A DNA stretch of 64,000 nt, taken from Sutcliffiella sp. FSL R7-0096 (GTDB lineage: Bacteria > Bacillota > Bacilli > Bacillales > Bacillaceae_I). Under the pieces are notes generated by a model. The model saw nothing but the letters and a program-made list of their open reading frames with translations, was not told the DNA's origin and ran no database searches. The stretch is taken from the NCBI RefSeq assembly GCF_038595065.1, contig NZ_CP152003.1:166001-230000 (forward strand), given 5' to 3'. The translations under genes and the position numbers were made by a program. Of this stretch, positions 1 to 7,486 are shown piece by piece (position 1 is the first letter of the stretch; every line of letters starts with the position of its first letter).

Positions 1-35
1 AATCTGTAGCGATACCAAGTCTTGAAATCAATTAT

Positions 36-300
36 GTTACCGCACCGGCTTTTTATCCGGTGCTTCTTTTTGTTTCCAAAAAGTTCAGCATATATCATCA
101 CCCTAAGGGGGTGTCGGACGCTCGTGGGCAAGGTTATTGGTTGCCGTCCTCACTTGCCTATGCGTTGCACCTTCTGAAGTACCGAACGACTTCCTTCAGC
201 TTGGCTCAGGGTTGCCATATCTAGGAGACTTAGGTTTTCCCTGAATTCATCCGATTTTTCTACTCCCGGTCGCCCGAGAGTGGGGCATTGTTTTCTTTAA
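36..300 (-). ncRNA. Group I intron core (catalytic RNA)
   Basis: Read on the minus strand, this stretch folds into the conserved group I core. P3 is a 7-bp helix between 254-248 and 120-114. P4 pairs TCAGGG (244-239) with CCCTGA (211-206). P7 pairs GCAT (163-160) with ATGC (91-88). P8 pairs CTTGCC/GGCAAG (158-153 with 132-127). P2 (281-262) and a P9-like hairpin (63-42) flank the core. The conserved Q and R type strings (CCTGAGCCAAGC, GGTGCAACG) are present. No homing endonuclease is encoded inside it. The splice sites are not fixed: the 5' site lies at or just after the end of the lipoprotein gene and the 3' exon is outside the window. It could also be the 5' part of an IStron. Confidence 0.8.
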
Positions 301-311
301 GCCTTAATAAT

Positions 312-1226
312 CTATTGATGCAATACTCTGTATTTTCGCCAGAAAGGATTAGAATTCTCTTTGTTCATATCTCCTAATAATCGTTGGGTTTCTTCGTCAA
401 GACTGTTCCAAATTCCCATGCGAATATGAAATGCGTCGGTGAATTCGTAAAATTTATAGGCGTCGTAACTGTCAGTGTCTTTCCATTTATCGAAGTTAAT
501 GTCATTTAATGCTTCTTTTGTAAAATAGGAGGAAACTGCTACAGTATCTTGATTCGTAGTAGATATTACTATGTTTTCATATTCGTATTCTGACATTATT
601 TTTAGGATCTCCATAGCTTTCTCAGGGAAGCCTGTTTTTCTAGCAACAAAAGAAACTGCACTTAAAGCACTCTCTGTTGGGAATGAAATAGCTATAGACT
701 CTTCTTCAATCTCAACATCAATATCAGAAAGTACGCTATTGCTTGTCAAGGTTGTTTTTATCTCGTCCGTGGCTACTAAACGCCTAGCTGAATGGAGGAC
801 CTCATTAAATATTTCTTTATTATTATCTGAAATATTTAAAGGATAATCCGAATTTATATCATAAAGAATTTTTGCTCTGTATTCCATGTGCTCTTTCCAT
901 TTATTTATAAATATTTCTGAATCTACTTTAGCTGTAATTAAAGAAATACTCATAAGATTTAGTCTACTTTTATATGTTTGGTAACGGGAATATAAAGTAA
1001 TATCTTTAAAATCATCAATATCGTATTCTTTTAATATCTCCAATTCAGTTTCAGTTGCAATTCTTAAATTTTCTATAGTAACGTCTTCTGTAAGGCTTTC
1101 TGTATACTCCCACCTCTTTTCTAGAGAAAGAGAAAGATTCTCAAGAACCTCATCATCAATTCCACTCCCCAACGAACATCCTGATAATAAAAGCAAGAGT
1201 ACAATACCGATCAGTATTTGTTTCAC
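312..1226 (-). CDS. Prophage lipoprotein, candidate superinfection-exclusion protein
   Basis: A 304-residue protein with a lipoprotein signal peptide (hydrophobic residues 3-15, lipobox LSGC, Cys17) and a largely hydrophilic, helical remainder. The start is GTG at 1226, preceded by AAAAGGGGG. It lies 20 nt downstream of the CI-type repressor on the same strand, so it is probably expressed from the lysogeny promoter. Lipoprotein genes in the lysogeny module of Gram-positive temperate phages are often superinfection-exclusion factors (the Ltp type of Streptococcus phage TP-J34). That role is inferred from position only, as I recognise no domain. A group I intron begins at its 3' end, so the last few codons may be intron sequence. 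Confidence 0.85.
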   Translation of the reverse strand: MKQILIGIVLLLLLSGCSLGSGIDDEVLENLSLSLEKRWEYTESLTEDVTIENLRIATETELEILKEYDIDDFKDITLYSRYQTYKSRLNLMSISLITAKVDSEIFINKWKEHMEYRAKILYDINSDYPLNISDNNKEIFNEVLHSARRLVATDEIKTTLTSNSVLSDIDVEIEEESIAISFPTESALSAVSFVARKTGFPEKAMEILKIMSEYEYENIVISTTNQDTVAVSSYFTKEALNDINFDKWKDTDSYDAYKFYEFTDAFHIRMGIWNSLDEETQRLLGDMNKENSNPFWRKYRVLHQ

Positions 1227-1246
1227 ATAATACCCCCTTTTAATTT

Positions 1247-1627
1247 TTATTTCCTTTTTGGCTGCCTATCTCCAGGCTTTCGACCTTTCTCTTTTTCCAG
1301 TAACCACTCTAAAGCTTCAAGTGCTTTCTCTTCTGTCATGTCTCCATCTCGAGCAGCTATCTGAGTATTAGGATCTTCCAAAATTTCTTTTGCTTTTTTA
1401 ATCTGATTAACAGGCTTCTCAGTGCGTGCTGTTAAAAAGTCGAGGTCAACATCGAAGTAATCTGCAAACTTATGTAATATTTCTATATCAGGAGTTCTTG
1501 CCCCATTCTCATAACCGGATATCGTTGATTCTGCCAAGTTAAAGATGGCGCCAAATTCCTTCATGGTGTAATTTGTGTGTTTCTTTCTCAGTTCTCTTAG
1601 TCTAGAACCAAATTTCTTTTTATCCAT
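1247..1627 (-). CDS. CI-type phage repressor, XRE family
   Basis: A 126-residue repressor. An N-terminal Cro/C1 helix-turn-helix (residues about 6-65, with TMKEFGAIFNLAESTISGYE as the binding helices) is followed by an acidic and then basic C-terminal tail. There is no peptidase domain, so induction must work through a separate mechanism, as for ImmR of ICEBs1 or Xre of PBSX. It is divergent from the Cro-like gene at 1786, and the intergenic region carries four palindromic operators. On the minus strand TATAAT (1658-1653) is its likely -10, with operator O1 immediately upstream, so autoregulation is likely. Confidence 0.9.
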   Translation of the reverse strand: MDKKKFGSRLRELRKKHTNYTMKEFGAIFNLAESTISGYENGARTPDIEILHKFADYFDVDLDFLTARTEKPVNQIKKAKEILEDPNTQIAARDGDMTEEKALEALEWLLEKEKGRKPGDRQPKRK

Positions 1628-1658
1628 ATAAAATCACCCACTTCTTAGTACAATTATA

Positions 1659-1764
1659 CTTCGCATAATGCAAAGAATAAATAAATTTCCTAAAAACTTC
1701 GCAAAATGCGTTGACACTTTGCGAATCGCATTGTAATATAGAGGTAACAACGCATTATGCAAAG
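1659..1764. promoter_or_regulatory. Lysogeny switch: four 17-bp operators and divergent promoters
   Basis: Four near-identical 17-bp imperfect palindromes sit at 1659-1675 (CTTCGCATAATGCAAAG), 1697-1713 (CTTCGCAAAATGCGTTG), 1717-1733 (CTTTGCGAATCGCATTG) and 1748-1764 (CAACGCATTATGCAAAG). The rightward promoter is TTGACA (1711-1716), a 17-nt spacer and TAATAT (1734-1739). O2 touches its -35 and O3 fills its spacer, so binding would shut off the lytic promoter. The leftward repressor promoter has -10 TATAAT at 1658-1653 adjacent to O1. This is the expected layout of a CI/Cro switch. Confidence 0.88.
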
Positions 1765-1785
1765 CTTAGGAGGTGGTTATCAATA

Positions 1786-2013
1786 ATGAGAGGCCCAAAA
1801 CAAGCAAGATTAAAAGCTAAGTATTCCATAGAATCCGCGGCGAAAAAATTAGGAATTTCAGGTGGATACTTATCTCAAATAGAAAATGGCCAGAGACAAG
1901 TAAGCGAAGATAGAGCTACACAAATTGCGAATTTATATGGCGTTGAAAGAGATCAAATTTTTTTACCCACTCGCTACGCGGTACGCGAAGTGGAAGGGCG
2001 AGAGGTGGTTTAA
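1786..2013 (+). CDS. Cro-like XRE regulator
   Basis: A 75-residue helix-turn-helix protein. The XRE domain covers residues 5-60, with AAKKLGISGGYLSQIENGQR as the HTH core. The start is ATG 1786 because TTAGGAGGTGG lies just upstream; the longer reading from 1711 would begin inside the promoter and has no ribosome site. It is the first gene of the rightward early operon, driven by the operator-bound promoter, which is the position of Cro. Confidence 0.88.
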   Translation: MRGPKQARLKAKYSIESAAKKLGISGGYLSQIENGQRQVSEDRATQIANLYGVERDQIFLPTRYAVREVEGREVV

Positions 2014-2044
2014 TAAACCCAAATTCAGCCTAGGAGGTAGACCA

Positions 2045-2326
2045 TTGTCCAAAATAAAAACACAAAAATTATTACCGGAGAAAGTACAGAAGATTTTCAT
2101 TCAACTAGACGCTCAAAACCGTTGTTACGAAGGAGCAGTAATGATAAATGAACTCCAAATGCGAGACGGTATTATTTCTGTTGAATTAATTCTTAAGGCT
2201 AATCAACGACCAGAAGTAACTATTGAATACAATCAACAATTTATCAGTAATGAAACAGCAGAAGTGCTTGGTCTGAGTAAGAAAGAGATGGCTTCCTCTC
2301 GAACTGCCATTCAAGAGGAAGTATGA
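2045..2326 (+). CDS. Early phage protein of unknown function
   Basis: A 93-residue protein with no domain I recognise. TTG 2045 is chosen as start because TAGGAGGTAG lies at the right distance; the same frame stays open upstream into the Cro-like gene but without a ribosome site. The middle part alternates charged and hydrophobic residues, as expected for beta strands, and the end is hydrophilic. It follows the Cro-like gene in the early operon. Confidence 0.75.
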   Translation: MSKIKTQKLLPEKVQKIFIQLDAQNRCYEGAVMINELQMRDGIISVELILKANQRPEVTIEYNQQFISNETAEVLGLSKKEMASSRTAIQEEV

Positions 2327-2328
2327 AT

Positions 2329-2532
2329 TCACTTCATGATAACTATTGGAGCTGTTCCTGTGTAATAAACATCAGTTTCTTGAATTAACCTTGGATATTC
2401 ATAGTGCAAAGAATTTACAGTATCAGCAACATCTTGTTGATCATAATGCTCTAAACAATACTCTGTATTACCCTCTGGAGCATCCTTAATTAATTGGCGT
2501 ATTTCTCTAGCAATGGATTCTTTATAAGCCAT
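2329..2532 (-). CDS. Small antisense-oriented phage protein, unknown
   Basis: A 67-residue reading frame on the minus strand, convergent with the gene ending at 2326. ATG 2532 is preceded on that strand by GGAAGGGGGTGG, a strong ribosome site. The protein is acidic in its first half, with a short hydrophobic C-terminus. No family is recognised. It breaks the otherwise uniform direction of the early operon, which suggests a separately regulated insertion. It could be expressed in the lysogen. Confidence 0.55.
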   Translation of the reverse strand: MAYKESIAREIRQLIKDAPEGNTEYCLEHYDQQDVADTVNSLHYEYPRLIQETDVYYTGTAPIVIMK

Positions 2533-2600
2533 ATTTTCCACCCCCTTCCACAGTCAACATTCGACAAAAAGGGAGAAAATACCTGCAAAGGAGGACTCCT

Positions 2601-2747
2601 ATGTTAGACATCACCGAGGTACTTTTCAGGTCAGAAATTAAAACGGATTTTCTAAAAATGGCTAATAGCCTTCAAGAGGATGAAACATATAACAAGCGAG
2701 AAGCGATTGATGATTTATTAGTAATAATTGAAAAGCACAACCTATAG
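2601..2747 (+). CDS. Small early phage protein (48 aa)
   Basis: A 48-codon frame beginning ATG 2601 after AAAGGAGGACTCCT and ending just before the ribosome site of the next gene. It is acidic and probably helical. No family is recognised. The close packing with the following AlpA-like gene and the strong ribosome site support it as a gene. Confidence 0.65.
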   Translation: MLDITEVLFRSEIKTDFLKMANSLQEDETYNKREAIDDLLVIIEKHNL

Positions 2748-2759
2748 GAGGTGAAATAT

Positions 2760-3077
2760 TTGCACAGTATCCGTGAAATTGAAGATAAGTTGTTGGAATT
2801 ACACTTGGAATCCGTTATTCGAAAAGCATACGAGCAAGGTGTATCAGATGGAGTAAGAAAATTCTCACGCCCGGAGTTGCTGACCAATTCAGATTTAGCA
2901 GATATGTTTCAAATAGCCAATTCTACAGTAATGAAGATGACTTCTGATCCTACTTTTCCAAGGTCAAAGGCGGTCAAAGCGAGATACCCGCGGGACCTAG
3001 TTTATAAATGGATTGAACAAAACTCTAACTGGATTGAACAAAATACCAACTATTTCAATAGGGAGGCGATTGGATGA
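2760..3077 (+). CDS. AlpA/excisionase-like DNA-binding protein
   Basis: A 105-residue protein with TTG start at 2760 (AGGAGGTG upstream). Residues about 38-85 form a winged helix-turn-helix of the MerR/AlpA/Xis kind: LLTNSDLADMFQIANSTVMK, then a wing with PTFPRSK and RYPRDLVYKWI. Phage proteins of this layout act as small regulators or as directionality factors. Which one applies cannot be told, as the integrase is outside the window. The C-terminus repeats WIEQN twice. Its stop overlaps the next start (ATGA). Confidence 0.72.
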   Translation: MHSIREIEDKLLELHLESVIRKAYEQGVSDGVRKFSRPELLTNSDLADMFQIANSTVMKMTSDPTFPRSKAVKARYPRDLVYKWIEQNSNWIEQNTNYFNREAIG

Positions 3078-3379
3078 AGAGTATCCCACCTCAGCTGCTT
3101 AGCGATCGTTACTGGCGTGGTACCATTCACTTGTTTCAAAATCACTACAAACTAAATTTAGTCTTCAACACTAAGTATTTTGACTTAGAATCGGGTGATG
3201 TTCGAGTGACTGCATTAAAGAGAGTAGCTGCACCATGGTCTGAAAGTGAGAAATTTGTGTTAGCTTTAGCTCTTCATCTTTTCAATGAGAGAAACAAAGT
3301 TAATTTGAGTGATATGGACTATCTGGATGATGAAAATAAGCGGCTCTGCATTGAAGCAATTAAATATCGATACATGTAA
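3074..3379 (+). CDS. Phage protein of unknown function
   Basis: A 101-residue protein starting with ATG 3074 inside the stop of the preceding gene (ATGA overlap), with GGGAGG as ribosome site. The start TPPQLL-like segment and the later APWSESEKFVLALALHLFNE helix are typical of small early-operon proteins in Bacillus prophages. I do not recognise a function. Translational coupling suggests it works with, or is dosed with, the AlpA-like protein. Confidence 0.75.
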   Translation: MKSIPPQLLSDRYWRGTIHLFQNHYKLNLVFNTKYFDLESGDVRVTALKRVAAPWSESEKFVLALALHLFNERNKVNLSDMDYLDDENKRLCIEAIKYRYM

Positions 3380-3423
3380 ACACTTGCCCTGTAAATAAAA
3401 CGACTCCTTAGGAGGTAGACAAG

Positions 3424-4125
3424 ATGCAACACTTAAGTGTTTGTGAGAAAGATGGTCAGCGTGTCTTAAACACTTCTCAGCTTGCAGAATCATTTGGAAC
3501 TGAGACCAAAATCATCAATAGAAATTTCCAGCGGAACTCAGAACGGTATGTTCAAGGTAAACACTATTTCGCTTTAACTGGTGAAGAGTTAAAGGCATAT
3601 AAAGGGTCACGTCAAATTGACGACAGCCTAAAGTTCACCTCGGTGTTGTACCTCTGGACAGAAAAGGGTGCCTGGTTGCACGCTAAGTCATTGAATACTG
3701 ATTTAGCTTGGGACGCTTATGAAAAACTTGTTGACGAATACTACCATGTTAAAAGTAATGTGGTCCCATTATCAAAGGACCAAGCCCTTGTCACGGTATT
3801 AAGGACCACAGCCGACTTGGTAGAAGGACATGAATCCATTGTCAAGGAACAAGCGGAATTAAAACAACTCATTAATAATGTAAATCACAAAGTGGAAGAA
3901 CAAATTACGCTAGATTCTGGAGAGCAACGACGACTTCAAAAAGGAATTGCATCTAAAGTTTACGATCTCTGTGACGATCCTCAGATTCGGCCAAGATTCT
4001 TTCGGGAACTCCACAGAGAAATTAAAGATCGCTTCGGTGTTGCAAGTTACAAAGACTTAAAACGCAAGGAGCTCCAAACAGCATTGAGATACATAGAAAA
4101 TTGGATTCCTAAGAAGGTATCTTAG
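3424..4125 (+). CDS. Phage antirepressor (ORF6N + ORF6C)
   Basis: A 233-residue protein. The N-terminal part (about 1-110) matches the ORF6N type DNA-binding domain, with LNTSQLAESFGTE, the GKHYFALTGEEL motif and LYLWTEKGAWLHAKSLNT. The C-terminal part (about 120-230) matches ORF6C, with DDPQIRPRFFRELHREIKDRFGV. Proteins with this pair of domains are antirepressors or regulators in phages of Firmicutes. It is preceded by AGGAGGTAG. It lies in the early operon, apart from the CI/Cro switch. Confidence 0.85.
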   Translation: MQHLSVCEKDGQRVLNTSQLAESFGTETKIINRNFQRNSERYVQGKHYFALTGEELKAYKGSRQIDDSLKFTSVLYLWTEKGAWLHAKSLNTDLAWDAYEKLVDEYYHVKSNVVPLSKDQALVTVLRTTADLVEGHESIVKEQAELKQLINNVNHKVEEQITLDSGEQRRLQKGIASKVYDLCDDPQIRPRFFRELHREIKDRFGVASYKDLKRKELQTALRYIENWIPKKVS

Positions 4126-4189
4126 TAAGTTACTAGTTTCTTCATATATAAATTTTAATAGATTTGGTAAGTATTGTCTGACCACAATC

Positions 4190-4201
4190 TGCACATGTGC
4201 A
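4190..4201. promoter_or_regulatory. 12-bp palindrome upstream of an XRE gene
   Basis: TGCACATGTGCA is a perfect palindrome 30 bp before the XRE gene at 4232, and the half-site CTGCACA recurs at 4207-4213. The position suggests an operator for that regulator or another phage regulator. This is inference from symmetry and position. Confidence 0.4.
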
Positions 4202-4231
4202 AAATCTGCACACAGGAGGGAGGTGATTTCG

Positions 4232-4495
4232 ATGTCATTCGGAAAAATCCTCCGTCAATTAAGGGTGAAAGCTGGATACAGTCAAGAAGAATTGGCCGAA
4301 AAGATATTTTTATCTAGAAGTGCGGTCTCAAGGCTTGAAAACGACAATCTAGAACTGAAATTAGCAGATGCTATAAGGTGGTTTCAAGCCACAAGGGCGC
4401 CGGAGGCAGTCGCAGCTATGTTATGTGGAGTGGATGTAAACACATTACTTCAAGCTTTATCTATATTGGCAGGAGGGATTATTGCATGGCTTTAA
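4232..4495 (+). CDS. XRE regulator with hydrophobic C-terminus
   Basis: An 87-residue protein: Cro/C1 helix-turn-helix at residues 5-55 (YSQEELAEKIFLSRSAVSRLE), then a short linker and a hydrophobic C-terminal segment (LLQALSILAGGIIAWL) that could sit in or on the membrane. ATG 4232 is preceded by AGGAGGGAGGTG. The next gene starts 10 nt before this one ends. A membrane-associated small XRE protein is unusual; the tail may instead be an oligomerisation helix. Confidence 0.8.
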   Translation: MSFGKILRQLRVKAGYSQEELAEKIFLSRSAVSRLENDNLELKLADAIRWFQATRAPEAVAAMLCGVDVNTLLQALSILAGGIIAWL

Positions 4496-4761
4496 AAAAA
4501 GAACAATTTCATGCTCATGATTTTCAAAAGGTACTTCGGGAATATCATGCCGCAAAAACTTGTATTGCAAGAATGGAAGAGAAACTGACAGCTGGTGATT
4601 TTCAAGAAGTGAAGCTTACAGCGGTTGATTTTCTAAACTCTGTTTCAGAAGTGGAAAAGTTGATGAAAAGAAAAGAACATTACGATCGGTTGGCTCAAAC
4701 AGTTGAGGACTTAGCAAAACGCGGAATTGATATCACCTTGATTAAGCGATCCATATCATAA
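4486..4761 (+). CDS. Helical phage protein of unknown function
   Basis: A 91-residue protein beginning ATG 4486, overlapping the preceding gene, with AGGAGGG as ribosome site. It is predicted almost entirely helical, with charged heptad-like stretches (RMEEKLTAGDFQEVKLTAVD and EKLMKRKEHYDRLAQTVEDL). No family is recognised. The overlap implies coupled translation with the XRE protein. Confidence 0.72.
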   Translation: MALKKEQFHAHDFQKVLREYHAAKTCIARMEEKLTAGDFQEVKLTAVDFLNSVSEVEKLMKRKEHYDRLAQTVEDLAKRGIDITLIKRSIS

Positions 4762-4774
4762 GGAGGGACGAGCG

Positions 4775-4864
4775 ATGAAAATCCAGGTAAAACATTGGTT
4801 AGCACTTACTAATTTCGAAAAGTATGTACTTCTAAAAAACAGGACAAAAAAAGCAGCAAGCTAA
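4775..4864 (+). CDS. Small basic protein (29 aa)
   Basis: A 29-codon frame from ATG 4775 with a strong site (AAGGAGGGACGAGCG) and a basic C-terminus (KNRTKKAAS). Its last codons form the ascending arm of a terminator hairpin. Support is the ribosome site and the spacing to the upstream gene only. Function unknown. Confidence 0.5.
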   Translation: MKIQVKHWLALTNFEKYVLLKNRTKKAAS

Positions 4865-4888
4865 TTGGGTTAGCTTACCGCTTTTCAT
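4849..4888 (+). terminator. Imperfect rho-independent terminator
   Basis: A long hairpin with inner stem AAGCTAA / TTAGCTT and an outer A-rich/T-rich stem (AAAAGC...GCTTTT). It ends the first early operon and overlaps the stop of the 29-codon frame. Confidence 0.6.
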
Positions 4889-5133
4889 ACTAGTAATACG
4901 AACAACTTCATCATAACATACACACGTATGTTCGGCAAGACTTTGTCGTGCCGTCATGACTAGGAGGGTAGATGGTTCCCCCTTCACTATCTTCTTCCTG
5001 GTTAAGACAGTGCGACAGAGCACTAAAAATGACCCGTGGTGGGGCCACGAGTCAAGGTTTGTGGATAGAAAAATTCACTTGAATACATTCTATCCTAATT
5101 ACCGAAAAAACTCAATTAGGAGGAGATTAGAAG
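4889..5133. other. Early intergenic region, no clear gene
   Basis: About 245 bp between two early gene groups. It holds a LexA-like half-matching site (CGAACATACGTGTG on the minus strand, 4922-4935) and a GC-rich hairpin at 5032-5054. A 36-codon frame from ATG 4972 has TAGGAGGG only 3-4 nt upstream and an unconvincing sequence. A promoter for the recombination operon is expected here, but I do not see a consensus one. Confidence 0.4.
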
Positions 5134-5298
5134 ATGATTGAATTGGTTTTTAGCGGTAACAAATTTGATCAACAAAGACTAACAAAGTCTGGTGGTCAAA
5201 TCACGATCAAGCAGAATGGCATGCCTGTATTCCAATTTAAAAACAAGGCCCAGTTCACGAAATACGTTCAACTGGGGAAGAAGGGAGCTAGCGCTTAA
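5134..5298 (+). CDS. Small protein upstream of the Rad50-like ATPase (54 aa)
   Basis: A 54-residue frame from ATG 5134 with TTAGGAGGAGATTAG. Its TAA shares a base with the ATG of the ATPase gene (TAATG), so the two are translationally coupled. The protein has a basic, beta-rich pattern (GGQITIKQNGMPVFQFKNKA). No family is recognised. The coupling suggests a partner role or simply dosage control. Confidence 0.7.
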   Translation: MIELVFSGNKFDQQRLTKSGGQITIKQNGMPVFQFKNKAQFTKYVQLGKKGASA

Positions 5299-7274
5299 TG
5301 AAAAACATTACGCTTCATCGGTTAGAGCTAAGGAATTTCAAAGGTGTGAAATCATTCGCCCTTGAGGTGCACGGTGAAAATGTAAAAGTTTACGGTGACA
5401 ATGCTACTGGAAAGACGACTCTGTTCGATGCCTTTGTGTGGTTACTCTTTGATAAGGATAGCCAGAACAAAGAAAAATTTTCTATCAAGACATTGAATAA
5501 AGGGAAAGAATTACACGGGTTAGAGCATGAAGTAGAGGCGACATTTACAATAGGCGATCAAAAGGTTACTCTCCGAAAAGTCTTTTCAGAGAAATGGACC
5601 AAAAAGCGAGGCAGTGCAGAGAAAAAATTCTCCGGCCACACCACTGATTATTACGTAGATGATGTGCCATCAAAAAAGAAGGATTTTACGGATCAAGTAG
5701 AGTCCATAGTTGACGAGAAAATTTTCAAATTGCTAACTAGTCCATCCTATTTCAATGACCAACTTCATTGGAAGGATCGCCGTAACATCCTGCTAGAAGT
5801 TTGCGGTGATGTAACGGAGGAAGACGTCATTGCATCTAACAAAGAACTGGCACAACTTCCGGCAATCCTAAAAGGCCGCACTATTGAAAAACATCGCGCA
5901 GCAATTCTTGGTCGCAGGACTGAGATCAATAAAGAGTTGGACAAAATTCCAGTGCGAATTGATGAGATAGAACATAACCTACCTTCGGTTGAAGGACTAG
6001 AAAAGATAGTTTTAGAGGGCCAAGTTGAATCAATCACCTCGCAAATTGATGAAAAACAGGACATCATCAGCAACATTCGGAACGGAAATGCGATTTCCTC
6101 GAAACAGAGAGAAATACAAGAAATCGAGTTGGAACTCCTAAAGATAAGACAACAGCATGAAGCTGGCAGCAAGGATGATTTCTACAAGCTAAAAGCGCAA
6201 ATTCAAGAGGAAAAGTCAGCTATTTCTCTGCTGGAGTCCAAACAATCTAATCTAAGACAAAAGAAAAAATTCAATGATGACAGTATTGCTTCCACGGAAA
6301 AGAAATTGCAACAACTAAGGAAAGAATGGATGGAATTAGACGTTAAAGAATTTGTCCATAACGATGAGTGCGAATGCCCAACATGTGGTCAGGATCTTCC
6401 AGAAGAACAAGTTTCAGCCACAAGGGAAAAAGCGTTAGCACAATTTAATCTTCAAAAAAGTAAACAACTTGAAGAGGTTGATACCTCTGGCAAACGCATA
6501 AAAGCCCAGAAGGAATCTTTGTTATCCGAGAATGAGCAACTAACCAAAGAATACGAGAGTATTAGTTCCCTCATTTCGGAAAAAGAGGAAAATCTCCTTC
6601 AAATGAACGAACAACTTAAATTACTAGAAGGTTCTGTTGTGGACATCATGGACAACCAGTCCTATGCGACAAAATTAAAGGAAAAATTAGACCGTACAAG
6701 CGAATTAGACAGGATTCGACTAGATGCTCAAACTTCTATCAGAGAAGTAGAGAAAGAAGTTCAGAGTCTGAAAGAACAAAGACTTTCCATTCAAAGTGAT
6801 CTAGCAAAGTTTGTATCGGTGGATCAGGCGAAAAAGCGGATAGATGAACTAATGGAACAAGAACGATTGTTAGCAACTGAGTTTGAAAAATTAGAACAAG
6901 AGCTTTATCTAACGGAAGAGTTCACTCGTTCCAAAGTCAATCTACTGGAGGAAAAGATAAACTCTAAGTTCAAATATGCGCGATTTAACTTGTTCAAAAC
7001 GAACATCAACGGCGGTTTAGAAGATATATGTGATACAACTTACGAAGGCGTCCCATACTCAAGCGGATTGAACAATGCTGCAAGAATAAACGTTGGCTTA
7101 GATATCATCAACACTCTATCTGAGCATTACGGTGTATCTGCACCAATATTTGTAGATAACAGCGAAGCGGTGACGCGGTTAATCGATGTAGGTTCCCAAG
7201 TTATTCAGCTGGTGGTGTCAGAGCAAGATAAGGTGCTTCGAGTAGAGTATCCAGAGCATCGGGAGGCTATCTAA
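5298..7274 (+). CDS. Rad50/SbcC-like SMC ATPase with zinc hook
   Basis: A 658-residue SMC-type ATPase. Walker A (GDNATGKTT) is at about residues 33-41. A long coiled coil (about 210-560) is interrupted by a zinc-hook CPTC motif at about 359-362. The C-terminal ATPase lobe has APIFVDNSEAV as Walker B near 618, with Asn where the catalytic Glu normally stands. It is shorter than SbcC (over 1000 residues), as in phage homologues. There is no SbcD/Mre11 partner. RecT and an MBL-fold protein follow in the same operon, pointing to end processing and recombination of phage DNA. Confidence 0.88.
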   Translation: MKNITLHRLELRNFKGVKSFALEVHGENVKVYGDNATGKTTLFDAFVWLLFDKDSQNKEKFSIKTLNKGKELHGLEHEVEATFTIGDQKVTLRKVFSEKWTKKRGSAEKKFSGHTTDYYVDDVPSKKKDFTDQVESIVDEKIFKLLTSPSYFNDQLHWKDRRNILLEVCGDVTEEDVIASNKELAQLPAILKGRTIEKHRAAILGRRTEINKELDKIPVRIDEIEHNLPSVEGLEKIVLEGQVESITSQIDEKQDIISNIRNGNAISSKQREIQEIELELLKIRQQHEAGSKDDFYKLKAQIQEEKSAISLLESKQSNLRQKKKFNDDSIASTEKKLQQLRKEWMELDVKEFVHNDECECPTCGQDLPEEQVSATREKALAQFNLQKSKQLEEVDTSGKRIKAQKESLLSENEQLTKEYESISSLISEKEENLLQMNEQLKLLEGSVVDIMDNQSYATKLKEKLDRTSELDRIRLDAQTSIREVEKEVQSLKEQRLSIQSDLAKFVSVDQAKKRIDELMEQERLLATEFEKLEQELYLTEEFTRSKVNLLEEKINSKFKYARFNLFKTNINGGLEDICDTTYEGVPYSSGLNNAARINVGLDIINTLSEHYGVSAPIFVDNSEAVTRLIDVGSQVIQLVVSEQDKVLRVEYPEHREAI

Positions 7275-7486
7275 TGCCACTAGAGATCAGTTTTACGATT
7301 GAAATAAATGGACAAACGGGTAGGAACTTTTACGATTCCTACCCAACGGAGAAAGAAATCGAAAAGGCCATAACTGATATGTTTCCGCAGGGTTATATCT
7401 ATGATCAATTTGCAGGGGAAAATATCTATCCAATTGCACAAGTGAAAAAGGTTTATCGATTGAGAAATATGGAGGGGATTGAATGA
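7274..7486 (+). CDS. Phage protein of unknown function (70 aa)
   Basis: A 70-residue protein whose ATG overlaps the last base of the ATPase stop codon (TAATG) and whose own end overlaps the recT start. It is rich in aromatic and acidic residues. No domain is recognised. The double overlap places it firmly in the recombination operon. Confidence 0.72.
   Translation: MPLEISFTIEINGQTGRNFYDSYPTEKEIEKAITDMFPQGYIYDQFAGENIYPIAQVKKVYRLRNMEGIE

Noticed and set aside
4922-4935. LexA-like site CGAACATACGTGTG
   Set aside because: The second half-site (GTGT) deviates from GTTC, and no gene is suitably placed downstream on that strand.
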